From assembly GCF_900099645.1 (NCBI RefSeq), contig NZ_FMTL01000001.1, forward strand, positions 1 to 64,000: a stretch of DNA of 64,000 bases, given 5' to 3'. The translations under genes and the position numbers were made by a program. This document shows positions 17,511-23,832 of the stretch, one piece after another; within the stretch, counting starts at the first letter, position 1; each line of letters opens with the position of its first letter. Source of the DNA: Pseudomonas peli. GTDB lineage: Bacteria > Pseudomonadota > Gammaproteobacteria > Pseudomonadales > Pseudomonadaceae. Below the pieces are notes generated by a model. That model was not told where the DNA came from and did not search any database. It saw only the letters and a program-made list of their open reading frames with translations.

Positions 17511-18019
17511 CAAGGTAAATCACAAGACTCTTTCTTTTTCTGCGCATTTCGTTCTGATGGGTTATATCTGTATTGATTCCACCAGAATTTACACGCATCA
17601 GAAGAATAGCGTTTTTCCTGCTGTACTCGTGCAAGCTCGGCGTTTCTGATTGCTTGTGCCTGGGCTTCTCTTTGTTGCCTCAGCCGCTCTGCTGAAGCCA
17701 TTCGTTGCTGCATCTCGGCTTGTGCCTGCTTCGACTGCAAAGTGGCTTCTCGAAAGCTCCGCTCCATGTATATCGCGGCTTCGTTTAATGCGGCCTTTAA
17801 GCGCTGCTCTTGTATGTAGTCATAAACCAGCTTTCCGCCCCATATGCCACCGACAATGATCATCGCAGCCAGGATGATGGCGTGGCTTGTGTCCATGGGT
17901 GGATGTGCGCGCCTGGCGCTAACTGCTCTGTAGCCTCGACGTTCGTTGCGATCGTCAATTTCTTCATCCATGTCGAAGCTGAGGACTTTCAGCTGGTCAT
18001 CGATGTCACGTTTATTCAT
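17510..18019 (-). CDS. Single-span membrane coiled-coil protein of the prophage
   Basis: 169 residues. A charged N-terminal cytoplasmic tail leads to one transmembrane helix (about 46-62, AIILAAMIIVGGIWGG). A long Gln/Glu/Arg-rich coiled coil follows (about 70-140, EAAIYMERSFREATLQSKQAQAEMQQRMASAERLRQ...), then a short C-terminal section with a cysteine pair. Transcribed leftward together with the repressor gene, it is expected to be expressed in the lysogen. Function unknown; a superinfection or lysogenic-conversion role is possible. Confidence 0.7.
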   Translation of the reverse strand: MNKRDIDDQLKVLSFDMDEEIDDRNERRGYRAVSARRAHPPMDTSHAIILAAMIIVGGIWGGKLVYDYIQEQRLKAALNEAAIYMERSFREATLQSKQAQAEMQQRMASAERLRQQREAQAQAIRNAELARVQQEKRYSSDACKFWWNQYRYNPSERNAQKKKESCDLP

Positions 18020-18094
18020 TCCTAGATTCCCTTCTAACCAACCTGACTCAATGCGTTCGGGCGTACCAGCGCCTAGTCACTTCCTTTGTGATCG

Positions 18095-18364
18095 CTATCC
18101 CGCGTTTGGACTGCTCAAGTTTCGGTTCGCTTCGTCGTAATCTGGACTTGTCTGCCCGCTTTCAGGAATTACCTGACCGCTCGCTATCCATAGAGCGTAA
18201 TGCGGAAATGCTCTGACCAGAACGTCTACTTCTTCCGTGCTTACTCGCACAGCGCCCTTACTCACGTTTAGCCATCGGCTGTAATCGGTGCCACTCAGCT
18301 GGCTGAGTTTTTTTGGGCCGATTTTCTTGATCAATAGCCTTGCTCTATCTGCCGAGCTTTCCAT
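18095..18364 (-). CDS. Prophage repressor-like DNA-binding protein
   Basis: 89 residues from the MESSADRARLLIKKIG methionine. Residues about 17-60 (KKLSQLSGTDYSRWLNVSKGAVRVSTEEVDVLVRAFP) form a helix-turn-helix, followed by HYALWIASGQVIPESGQTSPDYDEA. That tail is recurrent in small regulators of Pseudomonas inoviruses and other prophages. It is transcribed away from the rightward early genes. The repeat array at 18398-18453 in the divergent region is its likely operator. I infer the Pf repressor C role from position and fold. Confidence 0.8.
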   Translation of the reverse strand: MESSADRARLLIKKIGPKKLSQLSGTDYSRWLNVSKGAVRVSTEEVDVLVRAFPHYALWIASGQVIPESGQTSPDYDEANRNLSSPNAG

Positions 18365-18397
18365 ATAGAAAAATAAAACCAGATCTAAAAGGTAACT

Positions 18398-18453
18398 ATT
18401 GACGCGAGGTATCATCGCGTCAATAATTGACTTGAGGTAATTATTGACTTGAG
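18398..18453. promoter_or_regulatory. Probable phage operator array
   Basis: Three direct copies of ATTGACnnGAG (18398-18408, 18426-18436, 18443-18453). The first copy is also the left arm of a perfect 10-bp inverted repeat, ATTGACGCGA / TCGCGTCAAT (18398-18407 and 18415-18424). It sits between the leftward repressor and rightward early genes, the classic place for a lysogeny switch. Confidence 0.75.
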
Positions 18454-18503
18454 TAGCAGCTCAAGCGTTTTCCAACAAAGACCAACATAGTGCAGGAATG
18501 GCC

Positions 18504-18728
18504 ATGAATGGGGAAGGAATCAACCTCACGCTGAAAGACCTTTTGACACCACCTCCGGTGATGCCTTGGCGCGAGTTCGCGAACTGGATTCGCATGAATA
18601 ATGACCACGACATTGTTTGGGGCTGGATACGCAACGGCTATATCCCCTCTCACAAGGTCGGCAAACACGTCATGGTCAATGTGGCGCTGCTCACCCAGCA
18701 CCTCATGGAAAAGGAGTTTCCGGGATGA
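18504..18728 (+). CDS. Xis-like small DNA-binding protein 1
   Basis: 74 residues; first rightward gene of the prophage. The segment FANWIRMNNDHDIVWGWIRNGYIPSHKVGKHVMVNVALL has the MerR/HTH_17 excisionase-type winged-helix pattern (W.R.GyIP..kvGk...vn). The ATG at 18504 is better spaced from AGGA than the ATG at 18498. Its stop overlaps the next start (ATGA). Likely an excisionase or early transcription regulator. Confidence 0.7.
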   Translation: MNGEGINLTLKDLLTPPPVMPWREFANWIRMNNDHDIVWGWIRNGYIPSHKVGKHVMVNVALLTQHLMEKEFPG

Positions 18729-19195
18729 AACTTGAAACCATCCAAGCCTTAGCAGACCGCTGCGGCGTCGCTTACGAAATCGCCCACAACTGGGCTATGC
18801 GCGGCGCTATCCCCACCATAAAGCTCGGCAAGCGCCGCATGGTGATCATTGACGATGGACAATTACCTCCGCCGCCCACATGCACCGGACTGCGACTGCT
18901 CTGTCTGCTGGTCAAAGGTCGAAATGGCCAAGCCCGATCCTTGCCCGTCCACACCCTGCGACCAATGCCGCCCCGCGTCTGCCCGACCCGTGCGCACGCT
19001 CAAAATGCGCCTCGTCGCTGGTGCCTGGACGCCCTTGCTTTCCCAATGGGAAATCACACCGGCCTTTACCTGCGCCAAACACACGCCAAGCGACCGACCG
19101 CCCAAGTATTGGAGCGTTGTGGCCAATATCGGCAAGCCCGTGCCTTTCGTGCCGCTTCACGAACCTTTCGAGCTGGTGGGGTGAGCCATGTGTAG
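18725..19195 (+). CDS. Xis-like small DNA-binding protein 2 (over-long frame)
   Basis: The first 43 residues (LADRCGVAYEIAHNWAMRGAIPTIKLGKRRMVIID) repeat the HTH_17/excisionase pattern of the preceding gene. After that the frame stays open for about 113 more residues. They are Pro/Arg/Cys-rich and look like out-of-frame reading of the next gene, which starts inside it at 18855. Related proteins should stop soon after the wing, so either the stop was lost by mutation or frameshift, or the tail is translated. The N-terminal domain is secure and the C-terminal boundary is not. Confidence 0.55.
   Translation: MKLETIQALADRCGVAYEIAHNWAMRGAIPTIKLGKRRMVIIDDGQLPPPPTCTGLRLLCLLVKGRNGQARSLPVHTLRPMPPRVCPTRAHAQNAPRRWCLDALAFPMGNHTGLYLRQTHAKRPTAQVLERCGQYRQARAFRAASRTFRAGGVSHV
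18855..19184 (+). CDS. Cys-rich phage protein with paired CxC/CxxC motifs
   Basis: 109 residues from the ATG at 18855. The N-terminal half has DCDCSVC and PCPSTPCDQC clusters suited to zinc binding. The C-terminal half (MRLVAGAWTPLLSQWEITPAFTCAKHTPSDRPPKYWSVVANIGKPVPFVPL) is a compact beta-like region. It lies at the position of the unnamed small genes of Pf phages between the regulators and the ssDNA-binding gene. It overlaps the over-long frame of the upstream gene. Function unknown. Confidence 0.65.
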   Translation: MDNYLRRPHAPDCDCSVCWSKVEMAKPDPCPSTPCDQCRPASARPVRTLKMRLVAGAWTPLLSQWEITPAFTCAKHTPSDRPPKYWSVVANIGKPVPFVPLHEPFELVG

Positions 19196-19370
19196 TTCTT
19201 TCATCGTGATCGGCGAGTGCTTTTACTGCGACGAAACGCTGATTGAAGACCGTAAAGACTTCAACGTGGCTGACCTCCCAGACGTTTTGGTCTGCAGCTC
19301 CTGCGAATCCGTTCATGCCCTGCGCCTAGCTTCCGTTGGCTGCTCCGAAGGTTCGCAGGTGACTAAATGA
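19188..19370 (+). CDS. Small zinc-ribbon protein
   Basis: 60 residues with CFYC (residues 11-14) and CSSC (residues 36-39) knuckles, the spacing of a single zinc ribbon. It starts three bases after the upstream stop and overlaps the downstream start by ATGA, so it belongs to a tightly packed early operon. Role unknown. Confidence 0.65.
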   Translation: MCSSFIVIGECFYCDETLIEDRKDFNVADLPDVLVCSSCESVHALRLASVGCSEGSQVTK

Positions 19371-19678
19371 ACGTTTCCTTCCGCGCAGGCCGCTATCTGG
19401 TTGCACTGCTCTGGAGCTGGTCGCTACCGGCCTTTATCGGTGCTGTCGTCGGCTTCCTGTTCGCTACGTGGCAAGTGCTGGAAGTCCTCAAGGCCAGTGA
19501 CGAATTGTTATTCGATGCCCTGGACGCCTCCATAACCCGAGTCGCCGAATCATGCGCCATCCCGCCTGATCCGCCCGACTTGCTGTCGCCGCCTGTGTCC
19601 GTGACTGGCCAACGCCTAAACCCCGGCCAGCCCACGCACTCACCGCCAGTCGCGGGCGCAGGTGGCGAAACGGGATGA
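19367..19678 (+). CDS. Small membrane protein with Pro-rich tail
   Basis: 103 residues. One hydrophobic stretch at about 10-32 (YLVALLWSWSLPAFIGAVVGFLFAT) is followed by a short helix and a Pro/Gly-rich C-terminus. It starts inside the previous stop (ATGA). No family recognised; its position fits the small accessory genes upstream of the Pf ssDNA-binding gene. Confidence 0.55.
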   Translation: MNVSFRAGRYLVALLWSWSLPAFIGAVVGFLFATWQVLEVLKASDELLFDALDASITRVAESCAIPPDPPDLLSPPVSVTGQRLNPGQPTHSPPVAGAGGETG

Positions 19679-19857
19679 CAAGGGCGCGGCCCTTGGTGTC
19701 CACCGCATAACAGTTCAACGCATCACCCGGCTTTAAACCCCGGCAAGCCGAAACAACCCAGCAGATTCGAACTTTGAAAGTTCACCTGCTCGGGATCGCT
19801 CGGCCTGCAGAAAGGCAAAACCGCGCACTAACGCGCAACTGAAAAGAGGAAATACCG

Positions 19858-20226
19858 ATGGCTCGTTCAACTATGGAAGTTGCATTTCTCGGCACCCAAA
19901 TGACCCAGGTCGAGGACACCAAATACGCCAAGGTCTTCTACGGCGATGAACCGGACGGCAAGACCGAACACGGCCTGTCCATCATCGGCATGGCTATCTC
20001 CGAAGATGCCGCCGACGAAGTGTTTAACGCCGGCTCCCAGTTCGAACCCCTGCAACTGGTGCGCATCACCTTCGACGTTGCCCGTGGTGGCCAGAACAAG
20101 GGCAAGAATCTCGCCCTGCACATCGAAGCGGTAGACAAGCCAACCGCCCGCGCTGCGGCCCCCCAAGCCAACGCCCAGCAGCAAGCCAAACCAGCGGCCC
20201 AGGCTGCTGACCCGGCCAAGTCCTAA
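19858..20226 (+). CDS. Candidate single-stranded DNA-binding protein (gpV-equivalent)
   Basis: 122 residues. A beta-rich N-terminal 95 residues (MEVAFLGTQMTQVEDTKYAKVFYGDEP..., LQLVRITFDVARGGQNKGKNLALHIEAV) lead to an Ala/Gln/Pro-rich flexible tail, a composition common in phage ssDNA-binding proteins. It occupies the slot of the Pf helix-destabilising protein just upstream of the coat genes. I do not see enough identity to Pf1 gpV to be certain. The AAGAGGAAATACCG ribosome-binding site is strong, expected for an abundant protein. Confidence 0.6.
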   Translation: MARSTMEVAFLGTQMTQVEDTKYAKVFYGDEPDGKTEHGLSIIGMAISEDAADEVFNAGSQFEPLQLVRITFDVARGGQNKGKNLALHIEAVDKPTARAAAPQANAQQQAKPAAQAADPAKS

Positions 20227-20249
20227 GCAGGCCGGATCCCGTGGTGTGG

Positions 20250-20336
20250 ATGTTCTGCAATCACTGCCGCAAGACCTCGCCGGCTACTAGCTGGCGTGTG
20301 ATCTGCGCGTGTCCGCACTGCCGGAGTCCCCTGTGA
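20250..20336 (+). CDS. 28-residue zinc-knuckle microprotein
   Basis: A tiny gene below usual cut-offs. The product MFCNHCRKTSPATSWRVICACPHCRSPL has CxxC and CxCPHC motifs suited to one zinc ion. Its TGA overlaps the GTG of the next gene (GTGA). GTG codons at 20241 and 20244 are alternative starts. The cysteine spacing and the coupled overlap make chance unlikely. Confidence 0.5.
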   Translation: MFCNHCRKTSPATSWRVICACPHCRSPL

Positions 20337-20545
20337 ACTTTCTGGCCTGCGAGGGCGAATGGGTGGCCGGCCCAGGTGGTGAACCCATCTGCGCCGGTCA
20401 ACTGCTCAACCTCACAAGCGAGGAAATGCAGGGCCTGTATGGCACTGCACTCAGTTGGGATCAGGTCAGCGAGCTGCAGGGCGAAACCATCGTGCTGTTT
20501 GCCCTGGTGTTCGGCTTCCTGGTTCTGAAAAAAGTCCTGAAATAG
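20333..20545 (+). CDS. Minor coat-like small membrane protein
   Basis: 70 residues from GTG 20333, chosen for the four-base overlap with the upstream microgene. The N-terminal part contains FLACEGEWVAGPGGEPICAGQ, and the C-terminus is a membrane helix followed by lysines (TIVLFALVFGFLVLKKVLK). Single-span proteins with a basic cytoplasmic end are typical filamentous-phage virion components inserted in the inner membrane before assembly. It directly precedes the major coat gene. Confidence 0.6.
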   Translation: MNFLACEGEWVAGPGGEPICAGQLLNLTSEEMQGLYGTALSWDQVSELQGETIVLFALVFGFLVLKKVLK

Positions 20546-20558
20546 CGAGGTAACAACC

Positions 20559-20768
20559 ATGAAAAACAAACTGCAAAACCTGAAACGCTCCCTCGGCGCT
20601 GCCGCTGCCCTGGGTGTCCTGGCCACTCAACAAGCCTATGCCGCTGTGCCACCCGAGGCCACCGCCGCACTGGATACCGCTGGCACCGACGTTGGCACCA
20701 TCGGTTGGGCTGTCTTCGGCGTACTGGTCGCCGCTGCTGCCTTCAAGTACATGCGCCGCGCTCTGTAA
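20559..20768 (+). CDS. Major coat protein precursor (gpVIII/CoaB type)
   Basis: 69 residues. A basic signal peptide (MKNKLQNLKRSLGAAAALGVLATQQAYA) has an AYA cleavage site. The predicted mature coat is about 41 residues: an acidic N-terminus (VPPEATAALDTAGTD), a hydrophobic helix (GTIGWAVFGVLVAAAAF) and a basic DNA-facing end (KYMRRAL). This is the standard inovirus major coat layout. A terminator follows at 20787-20808, as after gene VIII in Ff phages. Confidence 0.9.
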   Translation: MKNKLQNLKRSLGAAAALGVLATQQAYAAVPPEATAALDTAGTDVGTIGWAVFGVLVAAAAFKYMRRAL

Positions 20769-20786
20769 TCGCTGCGCGCTTCACCC

Positions 20787-20808
20787 AAGTCCCGCTACGG
20801 CGGGACTT
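20787..20808 (+). terminator. Terminator after the major coat gene
   Basis: Nine-base perfect stem AAGTCCCGC / GCGGGACTT with a four-base loop, followed by ACTTTTC. It probably limits read-through from the highly expressed coat gene into the adsorption-protein gene. Confidence 0.75.
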
Positions 20809-20826
20809 ACTTTTCAGGGCCACTCA

Positions 20827-20898
20827 ATGAACTACGAACTCTACGTCCTGCTGGTCACCGTGGTGGCGCTGTACCTCGTATTTTTCGGGCGGGTCTGA
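20827..20898 (+). CDS. 23-residue hydrophobic minor coat protein candidate
   Basis: Product MNYELYVLLVTVVALYLVFF plus GRV is essentially a single transmembrane helix. Filamentous phages encode such very small virion-tip proteins (gpVII/gpIX) next to the major coat gene. It starts after an AGGG box and ends two bases before the adsorption-protein start, consistent with coupling. Confidence 0.6.
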   Translation: MNYELYVLLVTVVALYLVFFGRV

Positions 20899-20900
20899 CC

Positions 20901-22160
20901 ATGCGTACACCCCTGCTTTTGTTGCTGGTTCTTCTACCGCTCTATGCCGTAGCCAATGAAAAGCCCTTCAAGATCCGTAACCACGACGGCTTTTTTAAAT
21001 CCGTGGAAGCCGCCTGTGCGGGCTTTGACTACTCAAAGATTCAACAGCCCATCGTGCTGATCAACCCGACCTATGCGGGTAGTTACACCGCGCTGCAAAA
21101 CACCAATTCATATCTGTGTCAGTACAACTTTTCCTATCACCCTTACAGCAACCCCGATCAACCCATTCGCCAAGGTGGCCCGTCCTCCGGCGCTGTTGTC
21201 GTGGATACCATGCCAGCCTGTGTAGCTGGCACCGAGTCCACATACACCTGGCCCCTCGGCCGTCGTGATTCATCCGCTGAGTTCAACATCGCTCCCGGGA
21301 CTGCAATCACTCCGCCTGCCTTTGCCTGCATTGATGGCTGTAAAGCTCAGCATCAATCGGTTTCTTCTTGCTTCAACGAAAGCGAAACAGACGGCTCCAT
21401 CACCTACTGCGACTACAACGCCAAGCTAACCGGTGAAACCTGCACCACATCCGAAAACCAGCCCCCCGAAGTTCCCCAGCCAACCGACCCTGGTGACGGC
21501 GGAACTGATCCCGGCGATGGCGGCACCGATCCGGGTGATGGTGGTACTGACCCAGGCGACGGCGGCACCGATCCGGGTAATGGTGGAACCCCAGGGGATG
21601 GCGGCACCAACCCCGGCGACGGTGGCACTAATCCAGGGGATGGCGGCACCAACCCTGGCAACGGTGGCACGAACCCAGGTAACGGTGGCACCAATCCGGG
21701 CAATGGCGGCACCAACCCAGGTGGCGGCGACAGTGACGGCGGCAGCGCCTCCGGTCTTGCCTGCGATCAGCCCTTGGCCTGCTCCGGCGATGCCATTCAA
21801 TGCGCCATTCTCGACACGCAAAAGCGCGCCCGTTGCGATGCCCTAGCCGCTGGCAACTACCCGTCACAAGAAGGCGACATCAGCGGCTTTATCAACGGCA
21901 AAGGCGATAGCGCCAAGCTCGACGAAGGCGACGGTGAAATTGATCTGTCCAGCCTGTTCAGCGGCCCCACTGATCCGCGCTTTCTGCCTGCAGCGTGCCC
22001 ACCGGCCAAGACCTTCACCCTGCAAACCCAAGGTGGCCGCACCTTCGAATTTTCCTATGAGCCGCTGTGTCAGTTCGCCACCGATCTTGGCTACCTGATC
22101 GTCATAGCCGCTTCGCTTTTCTACGCCATCTACGTTGGCCGCGCCTCGGGAGGTGAGTGA
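20901..22160 (+). CDS. Adsorption protein (gpIII/CoaA-like, TspB-type)
   Basis: 419 residues. Signal peptide (MRTPLLLLLVLLPLYAVA), then an N-terminal receptor-binding-like domain of about 175 residues with several cysteines. A 12-unit Gly-rich linker of seven-residue TDPGDGG/TNPGNGG repeats spans about residues 195-276. A Cys-containing C-terminal domain follows, with a final membrane anchor (YLIVIAASLFYAIYVGR). Signal, domain, Gly linker, domain and anchor is the gpIII architecture for pilus binding and virion release. The linker resembles that of TspB-like proteins. Confidence 0.85.
   Translation: MRTPLLLLLVLLPLYAVANEKPFKIRNHDGFFKSVEAACAGFDYSKIQQPIVLINPTYAGSYTALQNTNSYLCQYNFSYHPYSNPDQPIRQGGPSSGAVVVDTMPACVAGTESTYTWPLGRRDSSAEFNIAPGTAITPPAFACIDGCKAQHQSVSSCFNESETDGSITYCDYNAKLTGETCTTSENQPPEVPQPTDPGDGGTDPGDGGTDPGDGGTDPGDGGTDPGNGGTPGDGGTNPGDGGTNPGDGGTNPGNGGTNPGNGGTNPGNGGTNPGGGDSDGGSASGLACDQPLACSGDAIQCAILDTQKRARCDALAAGNYPSQEGDISGFINGKGDSAKLDEGDGEIDLSSLFSGPTDPRFLPAACPPAKTFTLQTQGGRTFEFSYEPLCQFATDLGYLIVIAASLFYAIYVGRASGGE
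21483..21728 (+). repeat. 21-bp tandem coding repeat (Gly-rich linker of gpIII)
   Basis: About twelve imperfect 21-bp units, one of them lacking a codon. Units grade from TDPGDGG through TNPGDGG to TNPGNGG, which points to expansion by unequal exchange or slippage. Repeat number should vary between relatives. Confidence 0.9.
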
Positions 22161-22161
22161 T

Positions 22162-22491
22162 ATGCCTGCATTTCTATGGGTTGCCCAGTTCCTTTGGCAG
22201 ATCGCCAGCCCGCTGGTGATGACCGTTTTTCGCGCCATCGGCTTTGGCTTCGTTACCTACTTCGGCTTCAACGCGCTGATCAACGCCGCCCGCGATTACA
22301 TGATCACCAATATGGGCAACTCGGGGATCGTCATTCAGCAGATCCTCGGACTGGCCAAGATCGACATAGCGATAAACATCATGCTTTCCGCCGTGTTCAC
22401 CCGCTTCATCATCGCGGGCATCAACAAGGCCCAGGATCGCAAACGTAATCAGGTCTGGCGCAAGCCGGGCGGCACCTCCATCGAAGCGTAA
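22162..22491 (+). CDS. gpVI-like minor coat protein (DUF2523 type)
   Basis: 109 residues with three hydrophobic segments (FLWVAQFLWQIASPLVMTVFRAIGFGFV, FNALINAARDYMI, IDIAINIMLSAVFTRFIIAGI) and a basic tail. This is the DUF2523 arrangement found between gene III and zot in inoviruses, equivalent to gpVI, which anchors gpIII at the virion end. It starts two bases after the gpIII stop. Confidence 0.82.
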   Translation: MPAFLWVAQFLWQIASPLVMTVFRAIGFGFVTYFGFNALINAARDYMITNMGNSGIVIQQILGLAKIDIAINIMLSAVFTRFIIAGINKAQDRKRNQVWRKPGGTSIEA

Positions 22492-22503
22492 GGAGGCGCA
22501 GCC

Positions 22504-23691
22504 ATGCTCTATATCCGCACCGGCAAACCCGGCCACGGCAAGACCCTCAACACCATCAAGGAAGTGGATCAGAAGGCCCATGCAGAAGGCCGCACCGTCT
22601 ACTTCCACAACATCAACGGCCTGCAGCCTGAGCTTCTAAAGGCTTCTTGGTACAAGTTCGATGATCCCGAAAAATGGTTCGAACTGCCCAACGACTCAAT
22701 CATTGTCGTGGACGAGGCCCAAGGCTGGTTTGGTGGTCGTGATCCTCGGGCGCGTCCGCCTGAGCACATCACCCGCTTCGAAACCATGCGCCATAGCGGC
22801 CATGAAGTGCACTTGATCACCCAGGACCCGCGCTATCTTGATGTGCACCTACGCCGCCTGTGCAATGGTCATATTCACTACTGGCGCGTCTTCAAATCAC
22901 AGCAACTGCTGCGCTTTGAATCCGATGCTGTGATTGAAAAAGTAGAAGTGAAATCCAGCTTCAAGGATGCCGAGAAAACCACGGTACGCCTCGATAAGAA
23001 GTTTTTCAGCGTCTACACCAGCAGCAACGCACAGCACCATTTTCAGACCAAGCTACCGACCAAATTCATCTTGGCCGTGCTGGTCATCGCGGGTGCCTTC
23101 TTCATGGTCTACCGCGCCTACGAACGCTACGAAGCCGGCAAACAAACCGAGCAGGCTGCCGCCCAAGCCCAGGCCGAAACCAGCGCCCCGGCTGGTGTTG
23201 TCGATCAAGTGAAAAGCTCGGTCGGCTCGCTAATAAATCCGGTCAACAACAAGCCCGGTACAAAGGCACTCAGCCTGGATGAATACCTAGCCGCCCGTGT
23301 CCCTCGCATACCAGACGTACCCAGCTCAGCCCCCATCTACGACGAACTAACCAAGCCGCAAAGCTACCCGCGGCTGTCCTGCGTTATGAGTTCGGACGAG
23401 GGCTATATCGACCGCAACGCAAAGCGCTACCGGGTCGTCAGGACGCAAGAAAAAGCCTTTATCTGCGAGTGCTTCACCCAGCAAGGCAGCTGGCACAAAA
23501 CCACCTTTGCCTACTGCAAGAACACGGTAGAGCGCGGCGTATTCGATCCGGCCCGCCCAGACCCCGGTGCGCGCCCCGATCTGCAGCAGGCCAACAACCC
23601 ACCCCAGCAGCAGCCGCAACAACCCCAGGAAGCCCCCAAGGGCGTCACCGTGACCCGTATTCCCTACGAGAAAGGCCGATTCCTATGGTGA
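22504..23691 (+). CDS. zot: Zot-like assembly ATPase (gpI)
   Basis: 395 residues. Inner-membrane ATPase that drives extrusion of filamentous virions. Walker A is GKPGHGKT (residues 7-14) and Walker B is SIIVVDEAQ (residues about 67-75), with a HLITQDPRYLD sensor region. One transmembrane helix lies near 188-205 (FILAVLVIAGAFFMVYRAY). The periplasmic part ends in a Pro/Gln-rich tail. A strong AAGGAGGCGCAGCC ribosome-binding site precedes the ATG. 'Zonula occludens toxin' is only the family name; no toxicity is implied. Confidence 0.92.
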   Translation: MLYIRTGKPGHGKTLNTIKEVDQKAHAEGRTVYFHNINGLQPELLKASWYKFDDPEKWFELPNDSIIVVDEAQGWFGGRDPRARPPEHITRFETMRHSGHEVHLITQDPRYLDVHLRRLCNGHIHYWRVFKSQQLLRFESDAVIEKVEVKSSFKDAEKTTVRLDKKFFSVYTSSNAQHHFQTKLPTKFILAVLVIAGAFFMVYRAYERYEAGKQTEQAAAQAQAETSAPAGVVDQVKSSVGSLINPVNNKPGTKALSLDEYLAARVPRIPDVPSSAPIYDELTKPQSYPRLSCVMSSDEGYIDRNAKRYRVVRTQEKAFICECFTQQGSWHKTTFAYCKNTVERGVFDPARPDPGARPDLQQANNPPQQQPQQPQEAPKGVTVTRIPYEKGRFLW

Positions 23692-23711
23692 TCACTCAGC
23701 GCCTTCGCTTG

Positions 23712-23783
23712 GCGCATTTGAGCGCATGCGCGAGGTACGAGCGCCGCGCCAAATGCGCGCGCTGACGTCCCTGTAACACGTCA
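23712..23783. promoter_or_regulatory. Hairpin-rich intergenic region, candidate phage origin or packaging signal
   Basis: Between zot and the replication initiator. A perfect 9-bp inverted repeat GCGCATTTG / CAAATGCGC (23712-23720, 23750-23758) encloses a perfect GCGCATGCGC palindrome (23722-23731). A second inverted repeat TGACGT / ACGTCA lies at 23763-23768 and 23778-23783. Dense hairpins in the one sizeable gap beside the initiator gene are expected for an inovirus origin or packaging signal. Confidence 0.5.
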
Positions 23784-23832
23784 TATAAGTCCTAATGAAA
23801 GTGGCCATTATTGGTCAATAAAGGAAAAACAG

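Noticed and set aside
14190..18019. Integron integrase or attI within or beside the cassette array
   Set aside because: No tyrosine recombinase other than the phage integrase at 25113, which lacks the look and position of IntI.
21483..21728. CRISPR-like periodic repeat
   Set aside because: 21-bp periodicity is in frame and codes Gly-rich linker units with no spacers.
22504..23691. Active enterotoxin reading of the Zot-like gene
   Set aside because: Inovirus gpI proteins share this name through the ATPase domain; sequence supports phage assembly, not toxicity.
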